Source: Breoghania sp.
GTDB lineage: Bacteria > Pseudomonadota > Alphaproteobacteria > Rhizobiales > Stappiaceae
Assembly (NCBI RefSeq): GCF_030066895.1
Contig: NZ_JASJAV010000017.1
Location: forward strand, 1-64,000
DNA: 64,000 nt
Direction: 5' to 3'
Shown: positions 21,170-31,062 of the stretch, in pieces
Layout: each line of letters opens with the position of its first letter
Numbering within the stretch: the first letter of the stretch is position 1
Program-made: the position numbers and the translations under genes
The notes under the pieces: model-generated
The model's input: only the letters and a program-made list of their open reading frames with translations
What the model was told of the DNA's origin: nothing
Databases searched by the model: none

Positions 21170-22077
21170 ATGACTGACTATCCGCGTGACATGATCGGCT
21201 ACGGGCGCAACGCGCCGGACCGGCGCTGGCCGGACAAGGCACGCATCGCCGTCCAGTTCGTGATCAATTACGAAGAGGGCGGCGAGAACAATATCCTGCA
21301 CGGGGATGCGGCATCAGAGGCCTTTCTGTCGGAGATCGTCGGCGCTGTGTCTTGTCCCGGCAAGCGCCACATGAACATGGAATCGATCTACGAGTACGGT
21401 TCCCGGGCCGACTTCTGGCGGCTGTGGCGCATGTTCACCGGGGTCAACGTGCCCGTCACCGTCTACGGTGTGGCCACCGCCTTGCAGCGCAACCCGGAAG
21501 CGGTTGCCGCGATGAAGGAAGCGGGCTGGGAAATCGCTTCCCACGGGCTCAAGTGGGTCTAGTTCAAGGATATGCCGATCGAGGAGGAGCGCGTGGCGAT
21601 TGCCGAGGCCGTGCGCATCTACACGGAAGTGACCGGCGAGCGCCCGCTCGGCTTCTACCAGGGCCGCAGTTCGGAAAAAACCATTCTGCTGGCGATGGAG
21701 GAGGATGGTTTCGTCTATCTCTCAGATACTTATGCCGACGATCTGCCCTACTGGATGGAAGGCCTCGGCGGGCAGCATCTGATCATTCCCTATACGCTCG
21801 ATGCCAACGACATGCGCTTTGCCACCGCTCAGGGCTTCAACTGTGGCGACCAGTTCTTCACCTATCTCAAGGACAGCTTCGACACCCTCTATGTCGAAGA
21901 TGTCGCCGGTCAGGCCAAGATGATGAATGTTGGCCTGCATTGCCGTCTCGTCGGTCGTCCGGGACGCGCCGCAGCCCTCGCCTGGTTCATCGATTACGTG
22001 AAGGGGCATGACAAGGTCTGGCTGCCCGCCGTATCGACATTGCTTGCCACTGGCACGAGCATCACAAGCCGGCCTGA
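21170..22077 (+). pseudogene. PuuE-like polysaccharide deacetylase / allantoinase, in-frame TAG and 3' frameshift
   Basis: Belongs to the polysaccharide-deacetylase fold group that includes PuuE-type allantoinases. It has YPRDMIGYGRNAPDRRWPDK, VQFVINYEEGGENNILHGD, the metal-site region AGWEIASHGLKW and DTYADDLPYW. TAG at 21560-21562 follows HGLKWV, where the family usually has an acidic residue (GAG to TAG fits). Near 22030 a frame change moves the end to RRIDIACHWHEHHKPA and TGA at 22075-22077. The context of a TRAP importer directly downstream suggests use of an imported amide or ureide, but that is inference. Confidence 0.82.
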
Positions 22078-22529
22078 AGGTCCTCTCGAGATCCGGCCGA
22101 CGCCTGCTGAACGGAGCCGGCGTCGGCCCGTGCCTACATTCGCGGTAATTGGTTATTCGTTTTTCTCTCCTTCGTAAAACGACGAGGGCTCACTACGGCA
22201 AGCGCCGGTTGGTCGGGGCACCGGGTTGGGAGATGCTGGCAACCTGTTGAAAACGTAGCGAGAGATATGCCTGCTTCGCGATTTCGGACTTGAGCAGGTC
22301 ATTCGAAATTTTCCCGCAGTGATAGGTTCCTTCTACAACCGCTTTCCCAAACGACCGATAAGTGAAAAAATTTCAGTGAATTGTTTGAATAGAGAACTTT
22401 TACTTAAATTATTTATTTTATACTTGAATTAAGGAGGGATTTGCAGAAAATTCGCCGCATTGCAGCCGGATCCTTTACGGACTCGGTTGGGGAGAGCTCC
22501 GTCACAGGCGGAAAAATTCGAGGAAAAAT
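22078..22529. other. AT-rich promoter region of the first TRAP operon
   Basis: A gap of about 450 bp. 22370-22435 is strikingly AT-rich (TTACTTAAATTATTTATTTT). It is followed by GAATTAAGGAGGG and, 6 bp before the dctP ATG, CGAGGAAAA. It resembles the AT-rich island before the other TRAP operon (about 56750-56890). No gene or repeat is seen. Confidence 0.4.
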
Positions 22530-23584
22530 ATGTTAAATAATCTTGCGATTGCAGGGTGTCTTGCCGTCAGCGCACTTGCTCTGACCGGAACTGCGCAGGC
22601 GCAGGAAGTGACCCTGAAGATCCATCATTTCCTGTCTCCGCAATCCTCGGTTCCGAAATACTTCATCGGGTCCTGGGCGGAGAAGGTGGAAAAGGATTCG
22701 GACGGTCGCATCGCTATCCAGATCTTCCCCACGATGCAGCTCGGCGGCAAGCCGCCTTCGCTCTACGATCAGGCCAAGGATGGCGTGGTTGACACCATCT
22801 GGACGCTGACCGGCTACACGCCGGGTCGCTTCCCCAAGTCCTAAGCCTTCGAGTTTCCCTTCATAGCGGGCAAGGGCTCGGCGACCTCGGAAGCTGCCTG
22901 GGACTACTACGAGAAGGGCCTTCAGGACGAATTCAAGGACGTGAAGGTGATCGCTGCGTTTACCCACGGCCCCGGCCTCGTCCATGCCAACAAGCCGGTC
23001 GAAAAGCTTGAGGACATGAAGGGCCTGAAGCTGCGCGGTCCCACCCGCATGACCAACAAGCTTCTGGAGAAGCTGGGCGCGATCCCGGTCGGCATGCCTG
23101 TGCCCGCGGTGCCGGAAGCCCTGTCCAAGCATGCTATCGACGGTGCGGTGGTGCCCTGGGAGGTCTCCGTTCCGCTGTGCATCCCCGAACTCGTCCATCA
23201 CCACACCGGTTTCTCCGGCTCGCGCGGCCTCTACACGTTCTTCATGGTCTTTGCCATGAACAAGGCCAAGTACGACAGCCTGCCGAATGACCTGAAGAAG
23301 GTGATCGACGACAATTCCGGTCGTGAAGCCTCGCGTCTTGCCGGCCTTGCGATGGACAAGGGCGACGAGGCCGGTCCTCCTGCCCTGGCGAAGATCGGCG
23401 ACAAGCAGACCATTCTCGATGAAGCCGAGACCCAGCGCTGGAAGGATATGCCGCCAAGGAGATCGAGGCCGCCTGGATCGAGGAAATGGACGGCAAGGGC
23501 TTCGACGGAGCCAAGCTGGTCGAGGATGCCAAGGCCGCGATCGACGCCTATGTCGACGACGAGCAGCCTGCCTACCAGTACTGA
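22530..23584 (+). pseudogene. dctP: TRAP transporter solute-binding protein DctP, nonsense and frameshift
   Basis: A periplasmic binding protein that feeds the DctQM permease. It has a signal peptide (LAVSALALTGTAQAQ) and DctP hallmarks: IQIFPTMQLGGKPPSLYDQA, KGLKLRGPTRMTNKLLEKLG and VPWEVSVPLCIPELVHHHTG. TAA at 22842-22844 interrupts FPKS*AFEFPF. The paralogue at 55581-56628 reads FPRSEVFELPF, so Glu is expected (GAA to TAA). A frame change near 23450 moves the last 40 residues (EIEAAWIEEMDGKGFDGAKL) into another frame. Confidence 0.88.
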
Positions 23585-23806
23585 TCCGCTTTCTTCGAAA
23601 GCCGGAGCCGGCCGCGCATGCCGTGGCCGGCTCACTTCAATCACAAGAAAACTTCATCGAAGCGCATAGATGCCACAGGGGCGCCGCCGCGTTTGGAACG
23701 TCACAAGCCTTGTGCAACCGGGCAATGCGCGGGTCCAATCTGGGCTCCGTCGCATATGCGGCTACGCGATACGGCTTGAATCTTCCATCAATTCGGGGGG
23801 ATAGGG

Positions 23807-24359
23807 ATGGTCAGCCAGGCTAAGGGGCTCGCGCCCCGGCTCGAACGGCGCGTCGGCCATGTCATCGACTTCATCACCCGCTGGCTGGCGCTCGCCGGCG
23901 GTGCTGCACTCGTCGCGATCACCGCGGTCACCTGTATCAGCGTCTTCGGTCGCGAGCTTGCCAGCGTCGCGGTGGCGCCGTTCGACGTTTTCGATCCCAT
24001 TCCGGGCGACTTCGAATTCGTGGAGGCCGGGTGCGCCCCTTCGCGATCTTCTACTTCCTGCCATGGTGTCAGATGCAGCGCGGCCATGTCACGGTGGACA
24101 TCTTCGTCCAGCCACTCGGTCCCCGCGTCAATGCCGGCTTGTCCCTGGCCGGCAACATCCTGCTGACCGCTTGTGCCGCTCTCATCGCCGTAAAGCTCGG
24201 GGAGGGGCTCATGGACAAGCGCGCCTATTCCGAGAGATAACCTTCATCCTGCAGATGCCGGTCTGGTGGGGCTATGCGGTGTCGCTTGTGGGTGCGTGGG
24301 TGTTCACGCTCACGGCCGTCTACACCGTGTGGCGCAATCTCAACGAGATGTTGGGCTAG
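23807..24359 (+). pseudogene. dctQ: TRAP transporter small permease DctQ, frameshifted
   Basis: The four-helix small TRAP membrane subunit. Three frames join as FITRWLALAGGAALVAITAV with FEFVEAG, then FAIFYFLPWCQMQRGHVTVD with VDIFVQPLG, then ITFILQMPVWWGYAVSLVGA to TAG at 24357-24359. Breaks are near 24030 and 24235. The CQMxxGHVTVD stretch is a DctQ hallmark. It lies between dctP and dctM, the standard order. Confidence 0.85.
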
Positions 24360-24373
24360 GGGGAGAGCGCGTA

Positions 24374-25792
24374 ATGGGCAACATGGAACTCGCCGGTCTC
24401 AGCTTTGTCGTGTTGCTGGGGCTCATCTTCCTGCACATTCCGATCGGGCTTTCCATGCTCGCCGTGGGTATCGGCGGCACCGTGATAGTCACGGGAAGCT
24501 GGGTGCCGATCCTGGCGCAGATGAAATCGCTCACCTACGAGACCTTCTCCAGCTACTCGCTGTCCATCGTGCCGCTGTTCCTGCTGATGGGCCAGTTCGC
24601 GACCAGAAGCGGCATGTCGCGCGGTCTGTTCCGCGCCGCCGCCGCCATGATCGGCCACAAGCGCGGCGGTATCACGATGGCGTCAGTGGTCGGATGTGCA
24701 GGCTTCGGCACGATCTGCGGTTCCTCGCTGGCGACCGCGGCCACCATGGCCCAGGTGGCGGTGCCTGAAATGCGCCGCTACGGCTACAACGGTGCGCTTT
24801 CGACCGCCTGCCTTGCCGCGGGCGGTACGCTCGGCATTCTGATCCCGCCCTCTTTCGTGCTGGTGATCTATGCGATCCTGGCCGAACAGAACATCGCCAA
24901 GCTTTTCGCCGCGGCTTTCATTCCGGGCATTCTGGCGGCGGTGGGCTATGTCATCACCATCTCGCTGTTCATGCGGTTGGACCCTTCCGCTGCGCAGTTT
25001 GCCGAAAAAGCGAGCCCGCGCGAACGTCTGGAGGCCATGATTGAAGTGTGGTCGGTGGTGCTTATCTTCCTTTTGGTGGTCGGCGGCATCTATGCCGGCT
25101 GGTTCACGCCGACCGAAGGTGCGGCGGTTGGTACCGCCGGTACCGGACTGGTGGCTCTGTTCCGTCGTCAACTCGGCTGGAAGGTGCTTGGCGAGTGCAT
25201 CCTGGCCACCGCCGTTTCCTCCGGCATGATCTTCTTCATCGTGTTCGGTGCCGGCGTGTTCAACTCCTTCCTGGCCTTCACCCAGATGTCGCAGACGATG
25301 GCTGCCTGGGTCGGCGGTGCCGGGTTCAACCCCTGGTTGGTGCTGGCAGGCATCCTGCTGACCTATCTGGTCTTCGGCTGCGTGATGGATTCGGTGTCGA
25401 TGATCCTGCTGACCGTGCCGATCTTCTTCCCGATCATCATGACCCTCGATTTCGGGTTGACGCCGGAAGAGACCGCCATCTGGTTCGGCGTTCTGGTCCT
25501 GATTGTGGTTGAGGTCGGATTGATAACGCCACCGGTGGGGATGAACCTGTTCATCACCAATTCGATGGCGCCGGACGTCTCACTCACCCAGACCTACAAG
25601 GGCGTCATCTTCTTCGTCCTGTTTGATTTGATCCGCGTGGCGATTCTCGCGGCGTTCCCCGCAATCATACTCGCGGTGCTGTGGTTGTGGAGATTGGGAA
25701 ACAATGTTCAGGCTCGGTTAGAGCGGAACAGAACACCGTACAACAGACGCCTGCCGGGGTTCTTCCGGCAGGCGTTTCTGTTTGAACGATGA
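24374..25792 (+). CDS. dctM: TRAP transporter large permease DctM, original stop lost
   Basis: The twelve-helix permease subunit. Typical features are GLIFLHIPIGLSMLAVG, VPLFLLMGQFATRSGMSRGL, the GxxCGSSxAT loop (GTICGSSLATAATMAQVAVP), GGTLGILIPPSFVLVIYA and VEVGLITPPVGMNLFI. The family part ends at about AVLWLW (25690). The frame then runs on through about 35 unrelated codons and across the terminator hairpin at 25747-25775. The natural stop was therefore probably lost by a late frameshift. Function may be kept. Confidence 0.85.
   Translation: MGNMELAGLSFVVLLGLIFLHIPIGLSMLAVGIGGTVIVTGSWVPILAQMKSLTYETFSSYSLSIVPLFLLMGQFATRSGMSRGLFRAAAAMIGHKRGGITMASVVGCAGFGTICGSSLATAATMAQVAVPEMRRYGYNGALSTACLAAGGTLGILIPPSFVLVIYAILAEQNIAKLFAAAFIPGILAAVGYVITISLFMRLDPSAAQFAEKASPRERLEAMIEVWSVVLIFLLVVGGIYAGWFTPTEGAAVGTAGTGLVALFRRQLGWKVLGECILATAVSSGMIFFIVFGAGVFNSFLAFTQMSQTMAAWVGGAGFNPWLVLAGILLTYLVFGCVMDSVSMILLTVPIFFPIIMTLDFGLTPEETAIWFGVLVLIVVEVGLITPPVGMNLFITNSMAPDVSLTQTYKGVIFFVLFDLIRVAILAAFPAIILAVLWLWRLGNNVQARLERNRTPYNRRLPGFFRQAFLFER
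25747..25783 (+). terminator. Rho-independent terminator of the first TRAP operon
   Basis: The 11-bp stem ACGCCTGCCGG / CCGGCAGGCGT encloses a GGTTCTT loop and is followed by TTCTGTTT. It lies just after the expected end of dctM; the present dctM frame reads through it. Confidence 0.8.
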
Positions 25793-26013
25793 TATTTCAT
25801 GTTAATCACTTCCCCGGAAGTCGTAACGGCAAGTTACATTCAGTCGGATATTCTTCATCAAATGGGCGTAATATACGAGCATTGGGAGAATGCGCATGCA
25901 TAGCGCGGGTGCGTTTGTTTCCGGATTCGGTTTCAAAAGATCAGCTTGCGGCAAGTGTTTGATGATTGGTTTGAAATGAGGCAGGATCACCCGCATATGC
26001 GGCGGAGAGTGAA

Positions 26014-26814
26014 GTGAGCAGAAGTCAGGCGACCCACGACGATTATCTCGGGGACGGATCGGTTCGACAGCGCAGATCGCGCGGGTCGTTCTTGCGTCGT
26101 GTCACCAGTACCCTGATCGACGTTCGCAGCAACAAGAGCGCGCAACCGGCTGAACCGTTGCGCCACCTGCGCTTCAACAACGTGTCCAAGTTCTACGATA
26201 CCAAGAAAGGGCAGCGTTGCGTTCTCGACCATATTTCGCTGGATTTCCCGCGCGGCCGTAACATCGCGATTCTCGGCAAGAACGGCGCCGGAAATTCGAC
26301 ACTCGTGCGTCTGATCGTCGGGTCGGAAGCCCCGACATCCGGACGTATCTTGCGGAAATCTCGGATTTCCTGGCCGTTGGGGCTGGGCGTCGGTGTCCAT
26401 TCCGAGCTCAGTGCGTTGGAAAACAGCCGGTTCGTTGCCCGCATCTACAATGCCGATCCGCGCGAGGTCATCGATCTGGTCGAGGAGTTCGCGGATATCG
26501 GCGCCTATTTCCATATGCCGGTGCGCACGTTGTCATCCGGCATGCGTGCCCGCGTGAATTTCGGCCTGAGCCTCGCAATCCAGTTCGACTGCTATCTGAT
26601 CGACGAATTGACTGCCGTGGGTGACCGCAAGTTTCAGGAAAAGTGCCGCGAGGCTTTCAGTGAACGCCTGTCGAATGCTGACGTAATCATGGTTTCTCAC
26701 CAGACGAACACCGTTAAGTCCTACTGCGATATGGCAGCTATCCTCAAAGACGGTAAGATCCGCTTCTATGATTCGCTGGAGCAAGCGAGAGAGATCTATC
26801 AGGGGCTTGCGTGA
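26014..26814 (+). CDS. KpsT-like capsule-export ABC ATPase, Walker A Lys replaced by Asn
   Basis: The ATPase of polysaccharide ABC exporters (KpsT/Wzt/RkpT group). It has FNNVSKFYDTKKGQRCVLDH, a signature LSSGMRARVNFGLSLAIQF, the Walker B variant YLIDELTAVGD typical of the group, and the H-loop VIMVSHQTNTVK. Walker A reads GKNGAGNST: codon 26293-26295 is AAT where Lys is nearly invariant. Loss of this Lys normally abolishes ATP hydrolysis. The start is GTG at 26014. No KpsM-type permease gene is adjacent. Its stop overlaps the next ATG (ATGA). Confidence 0.85.
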   Translation: MSRSQATHDDYLGDGSVRQRRSRGSFLRRVTSTLIDVRSNKSAQPAEPLRHLRFNNVSKFYDTKKGQRCVLDHISLDFPRGRNIAILGKNGAGNSTLVRLIVGSEAPTSGRILRKSRISWPLGLGVGVHSELSALENSRFVARIYNADPREVIDLVEEFADIGAYFHMPVRTLSSGMRARVNFGLSLAIQFDCYLIDELTAVGDRKFQEKCREAFSERLSNADVIMVSHQTNTVKSYCDMAAILKDGKIRFYDSLEQAREIYQGLA

Positions 26815-28132
26815 TGCTGGACATTCCCAAGGCTGCCAGCCGCCTTCGGCAGATGGCGAGGGGCGGAATGAGTGCTGTGTCCCGCCAGGTAGGCCACGTT
26901 CCGCAACAACATCCCGCAGAAACTCCCGATCCGACGATCGTGCGTTTGCCGGAAGGCAAACCGGTCACATCGCCTGGCGCCAGACCTGGTGCGCGGGGTA
27001 GGCAGGGGGCGTCTGCGTTTGATGTCGTGGGCAAGCCCAAGCTCAATGTTGGTCGTTCGTTCTTTGCGTTGTCCTGCTGACAATTATCGCAGGTATCTAT
27101 TTTGCCTTCTTCGCTGCCGATCAATATTCGGTCGAGGCGCAGTTCGCGGTGCGCAGCAAGGAGAGCTCTGGAGCCTATATCGACGGGCTGACCATTCTGA
27201 GCGGAATCACCGGATCCCAACCAAACTCGTCTGACAGCTACATCGTTGCCAAGTTTGTCGAGTCTCGCGATCTGGTGGACAAGATCGACAAGGATCTGGA
27301 CCTGCGCAAGATCTACTCACGGTCCGAGGCCGATTTTTTGTCGTCGGTCGACGATGAAGCTCCGATAGAGGATCTTGTGGAATACTGGCGAGGGATGGTT
27401 ACAACTGAATACGATAAATATTCGGGAATCGTGACCCTCCAGGTGAAAGCTTTCCGTCCCAAGGACGCGGTCCTCATCGCGCAGAAGGTGATCGGATACA
27501 GCGAAGCCCCGGTGAATGATCTGTCCCGCCGAGCCCGGGAAGATGCCGTCGCCGAATCGGGAAGTGAAGTGGCCCGTGCGGAAAACCGCTTGCGGCTGGC
27601 GCGTCGCGCCGTTGCCCATTTCCGCCGATCGGAACGGCGCCTGAACCCGGTGGTGACGGCCGAAGCTCGCGAAAAGATCATCGCCGAACTCGAAGGAGAG
27701 AAAGCCAAGCTCGAGACTGAGCGCGCTACAGCAGCCGCGGTTAGCCCGAATTCACCGCGTCTGAACTCTCTCGACTCGCAAATATCTGCGCTGACCAAAC
27801 AGATCGACAGCGTGCGTCTGCAAACCAACGAAACGGATGATTCTGGAAAGGAAGAGTCGCTCAACCAACAGCTTTCGGAACACGAAGAGTTGCAGACCGA
27901 GCGGGAGTTCGTTCAAAGAGACTATGTCTCCTCGCTAACTTCCTTGGAAAAGGCCCGCGTGGAAGCCGCCAGTTAAACCCGGTATCTGTCGGTTTTCGTG
28001 GAACCGCGCCTTACCGATATCGCGCTTTATCCGGAAGGGCTGCGTTGGACTTTCATCATCTTTATCGGCGTTTTCCTGCTCTGGGGAATCGTCGGGCTGA
28101 TCATCGCCGAAGTTCGCGACCACGTCGCCTGA
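26814..28132 (+). pseudogene. KpsE/RkpR-like capsule export inner-membrane protein, frameshift and TAA
   Basis: A polysaccharide co-polymerase/export protein linking the ABC exporter to the periplasm. The first helix VVLLTIIAGIYFAFFAADQY is reached only after a frame change near 27068. Then come VEAQFAVRSKESSGAYIDGL, a long coiled-coil region (about 27540-27960, Glu/Arg/Leu-rich) and the motif YVSSLTSLEKARVEAAS. A TAA (27974-27976, probably Gln) precedes TRYLSVFVEPRLTDIALYPE and the second helix WTFIIFIGVFLLWGIVGLII. Start and kpsT stop overlap, so they formed an operon. Confidence 0.82.
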
Positions 28133-28460
28133 CCGGTAAGACGCGCTTCATCCTTCTGGGCCTCGAAACGGTCCGGTCCTGCCTGCAAGTCGTCGATGCC
28201 ATGGGATAGCTTCGACAAATTTAATCGAAGTTTAATATGCGAGTCACTCTCTAGACCGTGCCGGATGGCTTTAGGCCAAGCTTCCTGCGGTATTCTGATG
28301 AGTGGCCGTATCAGGTTTGTATCTGAATTGTATCCGGCCTTGTTGCGAGGCTGCAACAGTGTGTGGTCGAGAGTGTTGTGCATCGGTTCGCCGATGTAAA
28401 AGGACAGAGCTACCTGCTATTGAGAGTCGCGGCAGGCGGAAAGGCGATAACTTGAGTGCA
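28133..28460. other. Intergenic region before the outer-membrane exporter gene
   Basis: Holds a small inverted repeat, TTCGA at 28211 and TCGAA at 28225 separated by 9 bp, followed by TTTAATATGC, which could be an operator-promoter pair for the downstream gene. No coding signal is seen. Confidence 0.3.
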
Positions 28461-29556
28461 ATGAAAACAATCGGCCTTGTCTTCGTAGCGGTGATGGTTG
28501 CGGGGTGCGCGGCATTGAGCGCAAACGATATTGAAGATATCGCTCGCCAGGAAGATTACTTCACTTTCCGCCTGACGCCCGAAAATGCCCAGATCATCGG
28601 TCAGTACGTCCCGTCTCGCTTTGCCGACTATTTCGGCATCAAGGGGACGGAACCGCGCCAGCGCATTGGTGTCGGCGACGTTCTCGCTGTCAATATCTGG
28701 GAAAGCCGACGAGAAAGGCATCTTCTCCACAGCCTACGGCAAGAAGACCACGGTTGAGAGTGTTGTCGATGATTCCGGCTGTATTTTCTTGCCCTATGCC
28801 GGGCGCATCTGGGCCGCCGGGCGGTCCGTGAGACCGTCGAACAATCTCTGGTCGGCAAGGCCGATCAGCCTCAGGTCCAGATCATCGTCAAGGGTAACCA
28901 GACCAACAGCGCCGTGATCGTCGGCGATGTGGGCAAGGCCGGCAAATACCCCATTTCGGTGGCGGGAACGTGGTTGCTGGATCTGGTCGCGCAGGCAGGT
29001 GGCTAACGCGGCAAGATCTATGAGACGACCGTAACGCTGAAATGCGGTAATCGGAAGGCCTCGACACGTCTGGAAGACCTGATTGATCTTCCCCAAAAAC
29101 AATGTCCGGCTGGTGAAGGGCGACAACATCCTGTTGTCCGTCAAGCCGCGCAGCTTCACTGCCTTTGGCGCCGTCAGAAAGACGACCATCCAGCATTTCC
29201 CGTCCAAGACGGTGACGATGACGGAAGCCTTGGCCATGGTCGGTGGCTTGAACGATAACACCGCGGATGCCAGCGCCGTCTATCTGTTCCGCTTCGAGGA
29301 TCCGGAAGTGGTCGCCAAGTTGCGACCTGATTTGCGTGAGAAGCTCGGCGACTATCAGGTTCCTGTGATCTACCGTCTGAACCTGCGGTATCCGAAGGCC
29401 TGGTTCGTTGCGCGCTACATTCAGATGCATGACAAAGACATAATCTATGTTGCGACACATTCGGTGGCTGAGTTCGCGAAATTCTTCCGGATCGTCCAAC
29501 TTCTCGTTACGTCGGCTCGGTACGGCGTGTTGATCTCGAACGACCTCGAAGACTAG
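28461..29556 (+). pseudogene. KpsD/Wza-like polysaccharide export lipoprotein, several breaks
   Basis: The outer-membrane polysaccharide export family. The lipobox is in LVFVAVMVAGCAAL. Then follow EPRQRIGVGDVLAVNIWE, the next frame ADEKGIFSTAYGKKTTVESV with DDSGCIFLPYAGRI, then VQIIVKGNQTNSAVIVGDVG and LLDLVAQAGG followed by TAA (29004-29006; the family usually has an aromatic residue, Tyr fits). The end reads VRLVKGDNILLSVKPRSFTA and SKTVTMTEALAMVGGLNDN. At least three frame changes occur, near 28705, 28825 and 29080. Confidence 0.82.
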
Positions 29557-29584
29557 CCGAATGTCATCAGGTTTGGTTTGAACG

Positions 29585-29620
29585 CTCCCCCTCGCGCAAG
29601 CGTGAGGGGGAGGTATTTGC
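29585..29620 (+). terminator. Terminator-like hairpin after the export lipoprotein gene
   Basis: Stem CTCCCCCTCGCGC / GCGTGAGGGGGAG with a two-base loop, followed by GTATTTGCTT. The stem is strong and the T-run is weak. Confidence 0.6.
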
Positions 29621-29665
29621 TTGTCGCAATAAGCGACATTCGGCGGAATGGATAATAGCTAGCTC

Positions 29666-31040
29666 ATGGATGGTCGGCGTCCGACGGTTCGTACCGTTCT
29701 TATTCTTCAAGGCCCTCCTTCGTTTTTTATGCGCGATCTGGGGGATGAACTGGGTCGCAAAGGCCACTGCGTTCTCCGTATCAATCTCAATCTCGGGGAG
29801 TGGTTGTTCTGGTTCCGCCGCGAGGCCCACAACTATCGCGGTCGGTTGCGGAATTGGCGGTCCTTTCTGACGGACTATGTCGCCCGCAATAAAGTGACGG
29901 ACATCGTCTACTACGCGGACCGGTTGCCCTATCATGTGATCGCAGGTGAGGTGGCGCGCGCAGTGGGGAATCAATGTTTCGGCGGTTGAATTCGGGTATC
30001 TGAGACCCGACTGGATCACCCTGGAGCGAAACGGCATGTCGGCCTATTCGCATTTTCCAAACGATCCGGATGTCATTCGAGACCTGGGAAAGGGATTGGT
30101 CGAGCCCTCGGGAGCTTCGCTCTATGCCTTCTCGCATGCCAAGGAAGCGTTTTGCGAGATCTTCTAAAATCTCTCCGCCTATTTCGGTCGGCTGTTCTTT
30201 CCCTATTACTATGCCGACAGGCTCTATAATCCGGTTATCGAGTATATCAGCCACATTCCTCGCATCGTGCGCACGAAGCACAATTGGCGTCGTTCGCATG
30301 AGGTGTTGCACGAGCTGATCTCATCGGGAACGAAGTATTATTTTTCCGCTTCAGATCGATGCGGATTACCAGTTACGGGCCAATGCGCCGTTTCCCAGAC
30401 AGGCTGACGCGGTCAAGCTTGCGATCAAGTCGTTTGCGTCCCACGCCTCGAAAGACACGGTGCTGCTGTTCAAGCAGCATCCGCTCAACAACGTTCTGAT
30501 GTACTGGAAATCGCGCATCCAGCGATTGGCACGGCGCTACAAGGTGCCCGACCGGGTTCATTTCGTTCGTGCGGGTAATCTGTATGAGCAGCTTACCCAC
30601 ACGCTTGGAACGGTACTGATCAACTCGACCGTCGGCATGCATGTGCTGAAGCACGGTTGCCCGGTCAAGACGCCGGGCGTCGCGGTCTACGATATACCGG
30701 GGCTGACCTTTCAGGGCCCGCTCGACGATTTCTGGACGAAGGCTGAGAACCCGACAAGGAGCTGTGCCATGTCCTCGTTGCGGTGATGGCCAATACGATC
30801 CAGGTGCGCGGTAACTTCTATTCGCACGAAGGCCGCAATGCGGGCGCCCGGGCGGCTGCGGAGCGGATCGCCAAAGGATGCGTCAACGAACCCGGCGCTT
30901 TCGTGCCGGAACCCCCGAGACTTGAACAGGCGATGCGCCGTGGCCTCCAGCCCGCCGACGATCTCGGTCGCCAGATCCGGCAGAACGGGCTGAAGGAGCC
31001 TGAGGGCAGCAGCACGGTTCATCCGGCTGGAAGCGTCTGA
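29666..31040 (+). pseudogene. KpsS-like capsule polysaccharide protein, copy 1, broken
   Basis: Belongs to the capsule synthesis/export family that includes KpsS and KpsC, which in E. coli build the lipid-Kdo linker on group 2 capsules. It reads VLILQGPPSFFMRDLGDELG, then after a shift SAVEFGYLRPDWITLERNGM. TAA at 30165-30167 falls in EIF*NLSAYF; the neighbouring copy reads TYNLANVV, so Tyr is expected. NPVIEYISHIPR, then VLLFKQHPLNNVLMYWKSRI and VLINSTVGMHVLKHGCPVKT follow. Other shifts lie near 29975, 30340 and 30755. Confidence 0.82.
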
Positions 31041-31062
31041 TCGACGAGGCTACGCTGCAACG

